In this document: in pieces, positions 1 through 5,284 of the stretch
Layout: each line of letters opens with the position of its first letter
How positions within the stretch are numbered: the first letter of the stretch is position 1
DNA from: Methanosarcina sp.
GTDB taxonomy: Archaea > Halobacteriota > Methanosarcinia > Methanosarcinales > Methanosarcinaceae
Direction: 5' to 3'
Assembly (NCBI GenBank): GCA_017883485.1
Contig: JADGNM010000206.1
Span: forward strand, 1 to 5,284
DNA length: 5,284 nucleotides
Program-made: the position numbers and the translations under genes
The notes under the pieces: model-generated
The model's input: only the letters and a program-made list of their open reading frames with translations
Told to the model about the DNA's origin: nothing
Databases searched by the model: none

Positions 1-1423
1 AAGGTCGACGAAGCCAAGGCGGTTCATGCGGAGCTGAAGCCCGGCCAGGCATCGCTGGAGCCATGAGAGGGCGTTTCCCAGGAATTTCTAAATAGTAAAA
101 CCGTTGCCCAACCGTAGTAGTGTAAGGGTCAACGAGATACCTGGGATCTACATCCCGACCCAGCTCAGGTTCTCCCAACAAAAGTCCTGCGGCATTCGTT
201 GTTAGTGGATGGAGTTGTTCATAGCCGTCCTGGGTATTTAATCCGAGGTTGTTTTCTTCAAGTCGGGAAATATCTGTCAGGTGTGTACCTGGAATGCTTT
301 CGTAAAGATGAACGATTCCTTCGACTTCTTCACCGGGCGCTACTCCGAGTTTCTCTTCTAAGAACTCTTCAAGAGGAATGCCCTCAAAGGTTTCGATAGC
401 CGAGACTTTATGCGGTGTGAGCTTGGTCGGAATTTTGCGACTGAACTTTTTGTACCGCTTCCATTGTCCTAGAGGCATCATAATCCAGGCTCCCCGGAGA
501 TTCCTGGCTTCCCCAAGGTCAGGACGCTTGCGATATGTTTCCTCAGGGAGAACCTGTGGGAGATTTGCAGATGCAGCTTGTTCAAAGGCTTCCAGTGAAA
601 AGCCTTCGAGGAGCTCCTGGTTATCGAGGACATAATCCAGAAGTGAGGCTACACGACGCACTGTTTCCTCAACTGTAGCAGCCACAGCCGAAGAGGCAGC
701 ATGGGATTCATCTTGAGATGTCGCTTCCAGCTGGATAAGGCGCAGGCCGGCATCTACAATCGCCTGTGAGAGTGCCGGGGCATACTGCGGACCGACAAAT
801 TTCTGGATGAGCTTGCCCAGGAACCTGGCAAGGAAATCCACTACTCTTTTACGGCCAGCGAGTCTGATCCCCACCCGTAAGGCCGGAAGGATGGCCGGAA
901 TAAAATTATCAACGTGCGGAGTGGGATCTTCCCCTTCCTTCAAGTGTTGCAGATTCTCGACAAAACGGTTCCTGGCACTATCCAGTTCAGCCATGGGGTA
1001 AATATCAGGAACCTGCTGTTCAGTCAGTACCTGGGAGACTTCCAGATCTTGTTCAACTTCAGTGTGGGCGAACAGGACATTTGCGACATGCTGGTCGAAC
1101 TCATATTGAATCTGTGAGATCTCGGAGAGCTCGGCGTTTTCTGATACAGGATAATTACCTTCTTCAAATTCCTTCAAAAAGGGCAGGCGTTCTGTCAGTT
1201 TCCTGGCGATAGGTTGGAGTTGAGCGGGTAACTTGCCAATTGAGGTCTGAATGACCCTTTTGACTAGTGGTTTGATAAGCGCCTTGAGCTTGTTGAGGAT
1301 TGGCCCGAGGCCCAGCTTGGCCGCAACGCTGATCCCCTTTTTTGCGAGGTCGACGGCCTTGCCAGCTACTTTCTTGAAAGCCTTTTTAAGTTTCCAAGGA
1401 AATCCTCGAAGCTTGGAGTGAGT
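1..1423 (-). CDS. C-terminal frame of the broken large protein, partial at left edge
   Basis: This frame opens just after a TGA at 1426-1424 and has no stop down to position 1 (474 codons). Stops are frequent in the other minus-strand frame used by the N-terminal part, so such a long opening is strong evidence for coding. There is no ATG in this frame until 994-992 and no ribosome binding site near the frame's beginning, so it is best read as the continuation of the upstream frame rather than a separate gene. It encodes the two basic amphipathic or hydrophobic helical segments, a middle part rich in Ala, Glu and Leu, and an aromatic C-terminal part containing LLLGEPELGRDVDPRYL and GQRFYYLEIPG. 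The plus-strand open frames over this stretch are shadows. Family and function are not recognised. Confidence 0.7.
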
Positions 1424-1869
1424 TCAATTGAAGGCTTATACCGGTCAATGACTCCGCCAATCTCGTATTCTACAAGGCTGTTAATATCTCGCTGGCTAAA
1501 TACCGTAGCCAGAGTCCTAAGCATAGTCTCTGCCTCTGCAACGAGCGGGGCAAAGTGCTGATCGAGGAGCCGTTCAGCTTCATAACCGACGATCCTGGGA
1601 TCTCCATGTTCGTGCATGAAGCGGGCTTCATAAAGGGCAGCAGCCTCGCTTGCCAGACCGTACAGAGCTTCGTCGAATTCCTCGTCATAAAGTTCATTGA
1701 GAAATTGAACGTGTTCTTCAGTCTCCAAATCGATTACACCACCGGCTTCTTCAGACTCATAAATCGATAAGAATGGACTACTGGGAGGAGCTGAAGTCTC
1801 AAGAATTTCTTGACTTACCTCCTCCATAACGAAACTACTAACTTCCAGGAACGGTGCTTGATTCTTCAT
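1366..1869 (-). CDS. N-terminal frame of the broken large protein (167 codons)
   Basis: This is the first part of the broken gene, starting at ATG 1869-1867 and ending at TAG 1368-1366. The start is supported by AAGGAGGT seven bases upstream. The product is acidic early on (runs such as NELYDEEFDEALYG), then mixed helical, and contains no cysteine. The last few codons (RLSRK) are probably out of frame: the -1 frame continues the lysine-rich helix as KKAFKKVAGKA instead. If the break is real in the organism, translation would give a 167-residue truncated protein lacking the basic and hydrophobic helical region and everything after it. Function unknown. Confidence 0.75.
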   Translation of the reverse strand: MKNQAPFLEVSSFVMEEVSQEILETSAPPSSPFLSIYESEEAGGVIDLETEEHVQFLNELYDEEFDEALYGLASEAAALYEARFMHEHGDPRIVGYEAERLLDQHFAPLVAEAETMLRTLATVFSQRDINSLVEYEIGGVIDRYKPSIELTPSFEDFLGNLKRLSRK

Positions 1870-1875
1870 ATCATT

Positions 1876-1883
1876 ACCTCCTT
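1876..1883 (-). promoter_or_regulatory. Strong Shine-Dalgarno site of the large minus-strand gene
   Basis: On the minus strand AAGGAGGT lies seven bases before ATG 1869-1867. It matches the anti-Shine-Dalgarno core CCTCC of 16S rRNA completely and decides the start of the large gene. Confidence 0.85.
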
Positions 1884-1998
1884 AGGTTTTCTCACAATAC
1901 TGCAGTAGGCACGATTCTCCAGTGCGTTTTTTTCTTGCCTCTCCGGATCCAGAGACTCGCCCATTAATGTGATGGATTCGGCGTCTAGATGTCCGGAA

Positions 1999-2040
1999 CG
2001 AGAACTTCGAAGATGCTTTTTTAGCATTTTCGAATTCTCG
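1999..2040. repeat. Long imperfect inverted repeat (18-bp hairpin) in the leader of the large gene
   Basis: Arm 1999-2017 (CGAGAAcTTCGAAGATGCT) pairs with arm 2023-2040 (AGCATTTTCGAATTCTCG) around a loop of five T's. The stem has 18 pairs, one bulged C at 2005 and one G-T wobble. An alternative fold is available, because CTTCGA (2005-2010) can also pair with TCGAAG (2038-2043). It lies 130 bases upstream of the large gene's start codon. It could be an RNA structure in that gene's leader, a protein-binding palindrome or the relic of a small mobile element. Read on the plus strand it is followed by T5 at 2044-2048, so a weak terminator is also possible. Confidence 0.65.
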
Positions 2041-2191
2041 AAGATTTTTGCAGTCGGACGAATGAACTTTCACAGATCATCGAATGATAGAGCAGGATCT
2101 GGCTGAAGAGAAAGCGATTATTTGCATCTCGAGACTCTGTCACAAATCCCAGTTTTTTCCCGCTTCGGGATGTTCCCCAATCGAAGGAGAG

Positions 2192-2212
2192 CGATGATAT
2201 CGATGATATCGA
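2192..2212. repeat. Short tandem repeat, 9-bp unit CGATGATAT, 2.3 copies
   Basis: CGATGATAT occurs at 2192-2200 and 2201-2209, followed by CGA. The junctions create two GATATC palindromes nine bases apart. It sits about 320 bases upstream of the large minus-strand gene, next to a possible TATA-like box on that strand (TATAAAC, 2222-2216). This may be a tandem operator or chance low complexity. Confidence 0.5.
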
Positions 2213-2432
2213 ATTGTTTATACGATACCAATCAAACCTCACCATTCACACTCAAAATATTAGCCGGAATGATTTTCGAGATTGCCTGTTATGCTGGTTT
2301 TCGGACGGATTTCGTTTTTCAGACTATCCTGCTGTAGTGAATTCACCCGTGTTCCCCAGTTGTCCACGTATGTGATATAGGATACTTAATTATATGTAAC
2401 AGCGACTATAAAATAATTGTTAGAGAACGCTT

Positions 2433-2458
2433 ATTTGGAACCTTGCTTCCAAATTTTT
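2433..2458 (+). terminator. Hairpin plus T-run, terminator-like
   Basis: ATTTGGAA (2433-2440) and TTCCAAAT (2447-2454) form an 8-bp perfect stem with loop CCTTGC, running into T5 (2454-2458). A TATA-like stretch TATAAAATAATT lies just upstream at 2407-2418. There is no gene upstream on the plus strand for it to terminate, so it may end a short unannotated transcript or be chance. Archaeal termination relies mainly on T-runs, so the stem itself is weak evidence. Confidence 0.25.
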
Positions 2459-2880
2459 GATCCCATATAAAACCAAAGCAATATCAGGAAAATAAATGGT
2501 ATTTGATACTGAAATGAAGATTCCTCACCACGTTAAAAAATAGAACCGATTGGTACAGGTCCGGATACTTCATAGAAACGTAAATTGAGAATCTACTGAA
2601 GTCGGAATATACTGACTCCACAAGGATGTTCTTTACTTCCAGCAAACCTTTACATGCTTACAATACGGTCAACTTCTCCCCTTGGAGAATATGCATATGG
2701 ACCCGGCTTGGAGAGTATCCTGGCAACCTGTAAGTGAGATCGGACAAGCTAACCTTGAGAGGTCAAAACATTAGCAACTGATATTCAGTCGCTTCAATGA
2801 ACACAAACGAGCGTCAACAATAAAGGGATTCATATTTGTCTGTTCATGGACAATTGATTTATTCACTTAAAAATAACAGA

Positions 2881-2908
2881 AAATATATATTTGATAAATA
2901 ATTATATC
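2881..2908 (+). promoter_or_regulatory. AT-rich promoter candidates for rlmE
   Basis: AAATATATATTT (2881-2892) and ATTATATC (2901-2908) resemble archaeal TATA boxes and lie 85-110 bases before the rlmE start codon, which would give a leader of about 60-85 bases. Further TATA-like bits occur at 2923-2927 and 2961-2965, so the exact box is undecided. Confidence 0.35.
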
Positions 2909-2991
2909 TTCAAAATCTAAGCTATAACCCCTCACAGCTGCAAAATATTTTTACGCAAACTATATCAGCTTTCAGTGCAGGGAAGGTAACA

Positions 2992-3783
2992 ATGGCAAGA
3001 GACAGAAGGGATTATTATTATCACCAGGCAAAAGAGGAAGGGTACCGGTCAAGGGCTTCTTTCAAGCTTAAACAGATAAATGAAAAACATAAAATCATCA
3101 AACGGGGAGACTCGGTTGTCGATTTAGGCGCAGCGCCTGGCGGATGGCTGCAGGTTGCAAAGGAGCTTTCGGGGGGCAAAGTCCTTGGAGTTGACCTGCA
3201 GAGAATCACACCTATCGAAGGAGTAGAAACAATTCAGGGCGACATAAACGCGGAATCGACAATAAATAAGATTATTCAAGTTGTCGGGGCAAAAGGGGCT
3301 GATGTGGTACTCTGTGATGCGGCTCCTAACCTGTCCGGAAACTGGTCTTATGACCACGCACGTTCAATTGAGCTTGCAAGTTCTGCACTGGAATGTGCAA
3401 AACAGATCCTGAAACCGAAAGGGAATTTTGTTGTCAAGGTCTTCCAGGGGGATATGTACAACGACTACCTGAACAAGGTCAGGGAAAATTTTGTCCGAAC
3501 AGCGGCTTATTCTCCGAAAGCCTCCAGATCCCAGAGTGCGGAAATATACATTATCGGGAAGAAATTCCTAACATCTCCTCTCCGCAAAGGAGACGAATTC
3601 GTTGTAGATATTGAAAAACTTGGTTCAAGTGGGGACGGGGCCGTACTCGTAGAAGGGTTCGTTGTCTTCGTAAAGGAAGTTGAAGTCGGGGAAAAAGTCA
3701 GGATCAAAATAGCCGATGTCAAGCCTAATTTTGCGTTTGCTGACGTTGTGGAAAGGCTTGGAAGATCCGGGAAGCCTGAGTAA
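2992..3783 (+). CDS. rlmE: 23S rRNA (uridine-2'-O-)-methyltransferase RlmE (FtsJ/RrmJ family) with C-terminal TRAM domain
   Basis: It transfers a methyl group from S-adenosylmethionine to the 2'-OH of a conserved uridine in the A-loop of 23S rRNA, a late step in large-subunit maturation in the cytoplasm (known for the family). The 263-residue product shows the Rossmann-type methyltransferase at residues 1-193, with SAM motif I DLGAAPGGW at 44-52 and acidic D83. The catalytic K-D-K-E tetrad is K25 (RASFKL), D109 (CDAAPN), K149 (VVKVFQGD) and E184 (SAEIYII). The spacings 84, 40 and 35 are close to those of E. coli RrmJ (86, 40 and 35). Residues 195-256 form a beta-rich TRAM domain (GDEFVVDIEKLGSSGDGAVLVEG begins it in pieces), a predicted RNA-binding module typical of archaeal versions and absent from E. 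coli. The ATG has GGAAGGT at 2981-2987 four bases upstream. All key residues are present, so it should be active. Confidence 0.95.
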   Translation: MARDRRDYYYHQAKEEGYRSRASFKLKQINEKHKIIKRGDSVVDLGAAPGGWLQVAKELSGGKVLGVDLQRITPIEGVETIQGDINAESTINKIIQVVGAKGADVVLCDAAPNLSGNWSYDHARSIELASSALECAKQILKPKGNFVVKVFQGDMYNDYLNKVRENFVRTAAYSPKASRSQSAEIYIIGKKFLTSPLRKGDEFVVDIEKLGSSGDGAVLVEGFVVFVKEVEVGEKVRIKIADVKPNFAFADVVERLGRSGKPE

Positions 3784-3945
3784 TTTACTGGAGAGCTAAT
3801 AGAGAGTTTGATTAATAGGATAGCTATATAATTAAACGATGAAAAACGTATCCATGGGCAATAAGGTATATAACTTAGCAATCCGATATATAACTCAGCA
3901 ATAAAAAAATTAAAACAGTAAAAGATTAAGCGAGATTAAAACACG
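3784..3945 (+). promoter_or_regulatory. Intergenic promoter region of the PHP gene with several TATA-like boxes
   Basis: The 162-bp gap between rlmE and the PHP gene is very AT-rich. It contains CTATATAATT (3824-3833) and two TATATAACT boxes (3868-3876 and 3888-3896), the last about 50-60 bases before the start codon. A separate promoter for the PHP gene is therefore likely, although read-through from rlmE cannot be excluded because no clear terminator is seen. Confidence 0.45.
3858..3905. repeat. 20-bp tandem repeat, 2.4 copies, each full copy carrying a TATA-like box
   Basis: Copy 1 at 3858-3877 (GCAATaaggTATATAACTtA) and copy 2 at 3878-3897 (GCAATccgaTATATAACTcA) share 15 of 20 positions: GCAAT, TATATAACT and the final A. 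A third partial copy GCAAT starts at 3898. The differences are confined to bases 6-9 and 19. The unit spans about two helical turns, so the boxes face the same side of the DNA. It may have arisen by duplication of a promoter element. Confidence 0.7.
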
Positions 3946-3952
3946 GTGATCC
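3945..3952 (+). promoter_or_regulatory. Shine-Dalgarno GGTGATCC that favours a TTG start at 3955
   Basis: GGTGATCC is an eight-base complement to the conserved 16S rRNA 3' end GGATCACC. It lies two bases before an in-frame TTG at 3955-3957, in register for initiation there. The GTG at 3946 that opens the longest frame lies inside this site and has only weak purines upstream. Confidence 0.5.
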
Positions 3953-4602
3953 GGTTGATTGATCTTCACACTCACACTATTTTCAGCGACGGGGAATTGA
4001 TTCCCAGCGAACTGGTCAGGAGGGCAGTTATTCACGGCTATGAGGCTATTGCAATTACCGACCACGCTGATTATACTAATCTCGAACAACTTGTGGAAGC
4101 TGCAAAGAAAGCAAAATACCTGGAAAACGAATGGGACATCCGCGTCCTGGCTGGAGTCGAGCTGACTCACGTACCCCCAAGAAAGATCGCCCCCCTAGCA
4201 AAAAAAGCAAAAGACCTTGGTGCGGAAATCGTGGTCGTGCACGGGGAAACCACATCAGAACCGGTTGCTTCCGGAACAAATGCAGTTTCTGCTGCCTGCG
4301 AATACGTGGATATCCTGGCTCACCCAGGCCTGATCTCCGAGGAAGATGCCCGGACTGCCGCAGAGAACGATGTCTGCCTCGAAATTACCGCCAGAAACGG
4401 GCATAATAGGACCAACGGCCATGTTTCCAGGCTTGCCCTTGATGTTGGCGCAACTCTTGTGCTTAACACTGACGCCCATGCACCTGAGAACCTGATCACA
4501 AATGAAAACGCCCTGAAAATTGCATTGGGAGCCGGCCTTACCGAATCCGCAGCAAAAGAAGTGTTTAAAGCATCTGCAAAAAAGGTAGCAGAAATTGTTT
4601 AA
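3946..4602 (+). CDS. PHP-domain phosphoesterase, histidinol-phosphatase type
   Basis: A metal-dependent hydrolase of the polymerase-and-histidinol-phosphatase (PHP) superfamily, a single-domain cytoplasmic protein of 218 residues from GTG or 215 from the likelier TTG at 3955. All PHP metal-ligand motifs are visible (GTG numbering): HTH 8-10, D15, TDH 38-40, E72 (GVEL), H99 (VHGE), H126 (AHPG) and TDAH 175-178. The trinuclear metal site should therefore be intact, which argues against the metal-free RNase P Rpp30 relatives. The strong candidate role is histidinol-phosphate or a related phosphomonoester hydrolysis. However, at about 218 residues it is shorter than typical HisK-type histidinol phosphatases, and no his genes lie in the window, so the true substrate is unknown. 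It follows rlmE in the same direction after 162 bp with its own likely promoter. The stop is TAA at 4600-4602. Confidence 0.9.
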   Translation: MIRLIDLHTHTIFSDGELIPSELVRRAVIHGYEAIAITDHADYTNLEQLVEAAKKAKYLENEWDIRVLAGVELTHVPPRKIAPLAKKAKDLGAEIVVVHGETTSEPVASGTNAVSAACEYVDILAHPGLISEEDARTAAENDVCLEITARNGHNRTNGHVSRLALDVGATLVLNTDAHAPENLITNENALKIALGAGLTESAAKEVFKASAKKVAEIV

Positions 4603-5265
4603 TCTGCAATGTTTTTAAAGGTAAAATGTTCTGGCAGAAATCATGGTTAGTTACTGGCTCCTCTGAGAACTATAAAAATTAGGATTTTAGAAGTTACGAA
4701 TCCATTATTAGGAACCCTGTAACCAGACATTAAATGAACTCAGTTCTTTTGCATCTGTTCATCAGAGAAAACTCTGGAAACTTTCTAAAAATTCTGGTTC
4801 AGGATGACAATTTTTGGCGGTTTTCTCATTCTCTTCAAGATTCCAGCCTGGAGACCTTACATACATATCTTACATTACATAAGATTTGATCAATACTTGT
4901 TTTGCCAAGGCCCTGGTTTCTGAGTTCTTCGTCTTCTTTGCGAGATAAATTAAAACCAACATTCGAGCAAAAAATACTGTATATCAGCGAGTGAGATTAC
5001 TTTTTTAATGTCTTAAAGTCATTTTTCACACTTCCTCTAGCTAACGAAATCTAGATAATTCCAAGTTATCGTATCAAATGCTTATTCATGCATTTCTCAC
5101 CGGCCGAAAGTAGTTTCAAATAATTTTATGTTTCTGCCTGTAATTCGAAGAACTTTAAGCACATTTAGAAGAGACCTCTTCAATAAAATGCACATTTCGA
5201 ACCCTGGCACTCTTGTACCACTATGCTATACTAAAAGGTCATTTTGTTGATATAAGGTTAATAAA
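4603..5265. other. Intergenic region, 660 bp, no gene seen
   Basis: AT-rich DNA downstream of the PHP gene with no long open frame on either strand. Minor structures are a T-run at 4612-4616 and another at 5001-5006 that could serve as archaeal terminators, a hairpin CAGAG-AAAA-CTCTG at 4763-4776, an inverted repeat ATCTTA/TAAGAT at 4869-4887 and a TATA-like CTATAAAAATT near 4670-4680. No tRNA or recognisable small RNA was found. Confidence 0.55.
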
Positions 5266-5284
5266 ATGTCCAATAGTCAAATAT
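5266..5284 (+). CDS. Possible start of a gene cut by the right edge
   Basis: ATG at 5266 begins MSNSQI and is preceded by AAGGT at 5254-5258 with seven bases between, a reasonable archaeal ribosome binding site. A TATA-like GCTATACTAAAA lies about 30 bases further upstream. Only six codons are visible, so this rests on the start signals alone and no function can be given. Confidence 0.3.

Larger units (their letters stand above)
1..1869 (-). pseudogene. Large uncharacterised protein gene, frame broken once, continues beyond left edge
   Basis: I do not recognise a named family. Two overlapping minus-strand frames make one continuous product if the frame moves back one base at the A-run 1387-1383. 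The joined product is at least 623 residues and has no stop before the window edge. Residues 1-60 are acidic. Residues 60-150 look helical. Residues 162-235 are a lysine-rich amphipathic helical stretch (KKAFKKVAGKAVDLAKKG, then GLGPILNKLKALIKPLVKRV). Residues 323-382 form a second hydrophobic and basic stretch (FIPAILPALRVGIRLAG, FLARFLGKLIQKFVG). Residues 453-602 look globular and aromatic-rich (RGAWIMMPLGQWKRYKKF, GQRFYYLEIPG), and the visible end is proline-rich. No signal peptide or clear transmembrane helix is seen. The start is fixed by a strong ribosome binding site. The protein might be an effector or toxin-like cargo, perhaps linked to a contractile injection system, but that is a weak inference. 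The break may be a real mutation, a homopolymer sequencing error or, less likely, programmed frameshifting. Confidence 0.72.
1884..2991. other. Divergent intergenic region, 1.1 kb, no convincing gene
   Basis: This separates the leftward large gene from the rightward rlmE. The part 1884-2340 is less AT-rich and has short open frames of 63-74 codons on both strands that overlap each other, lack ribosome binding sites and resemble nothing I know. It could be the decayed remains of a gene. The part 2340-2991 is AT-rich with stops in all frames. Structures seen are the 1999-2040 hairpin, the 9-bp tandem repeat, a hairpin with a T-run at 2433-2458, a small hairpin TTCTCC/GGAGAA at 2674-2689 and the palindrome ATATGCATAT at 2689-2698. 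No tRNA, CRISPR array or transposase was found. Confidence 0.6.

Noticed and set aside
199..1117. Four plus-strand open frames (199-399, 378-635, 807-1001, 914-1117)
   Set aside because: They are short, overlap each other, lack ribosome binding sites and lie opposite the long minus-strand coding frame, so they are shadows.
1366..1368. TAG in the large gene read as pyrrolysine, as can happen in Methanosarcina
   Set aside because: Reading through in the same frame gives a non-protein-like Ser/Arg-rich run and another TAG within about 40 codons, whereas the -1 frame is open for over 460 codons and continues the helix. A frame break explains the data better.
1882..2073. 63-codon minus-strand frame directly upstream of the large gene
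   Set aside because: It starts at GTG without a ribosome binding site, a stop lies two codons before it, the long hairpin runs through it and the product is basic and featureless. Kept only as a possible relic.
2122..2337. 71-codon plus-strand frame in the spacer
   Set aside because: No ribosome binding site, no recognisable motif, and overlapped by an equally long frame on the other strand.
3507..3881. 124-codon minus-strand frame overlapping the end of rlmE
   Set aside because: It lies opposite the TRAM domain, whose protein sequence is clearly real; its Ser/Thr/Pro-rich product is a typical antisense shadow.
4869..4887. Inverted repeat ATCTTA/TAAGAT as a terminator of the PHP gene
   Set aside because: Only six AT-rich pairs, more than 260 bases after the stop codon and without a T-run after it; expected by chance in such DNA.
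5195..5225. TTCGAACCC near the right end resembles a tRNA T-loop
   Set aside because: The flanking five bases on either side do not pair on either strand, and no acceptor or anticodon stems are found around it.

Overview
The window looks like chromosomal DNA from a methanogenic archaeon of the Methanosarcina type. The reasons are a 23S rRNA ribose methyltransferase fused to a C-terminal TRAM domain, a small PHP-family phosphoesterase beside it, TATA-like archaeal promoter boxes, Shine-Dalgarno sequences matching the 3' end of 16S rRNA, and long AT-rich intergenic stretches. The genus is an inference from gene content and style; no rRNA or tRNA gene is present to fix it.

Left third (1-1869, minus strand): one large protein gene of unrecognised function that runs off the left edge. 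Its reading frame is broken once. The first 162 codons read in one frame to a TAG at 1368-1366. From 1423 down to position 1 a second minus-strand frame is open without any stop (checked codon by codon). The two frames join smoothly at a run of five A's (1387-1383 on the minus strand), as if one A had been lost from a run of six. The joined product is at least 623 residues, with an acidic N-terminus, two basic or hydrophobic amphipathic helical stretches and a proline-rich end.

Middle (1870-2991): a 1.1 kb divergent intergenic region with no convincing gene. It holds the strong ribosome binding site of the left gene, a long imperfect hairpin (18 bp, 1999-2040), a short tandem repeat, a terminator-like hairpin and AT-rich promoter candidates for the rightward genes.

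Right part (2992-4602, plus strand): rlmE (FtsJ/RrmJ-type 23S rRNA 2'-O-methyltransferase with TRAM domain) and then a PHP-domain phosphoesterase of the histidinol-phosphatase type. They are separated by 162 bp carrying a 20-bp tandem repeat in which each copy includes a TATA-like box, so the second gene probably has its own promoter. Its start codon is probably TTG rather than the GTG that opens the longest frame. The last 680 bp are AT-rich and mostly empty, with a possible new gene starting 19 bp before the right edge.

The two right-hand genes look like ordinary chromosomal core genes and show no obvious functional link to the left gene. The most unusual object is the large broken left gene and its structured leader.
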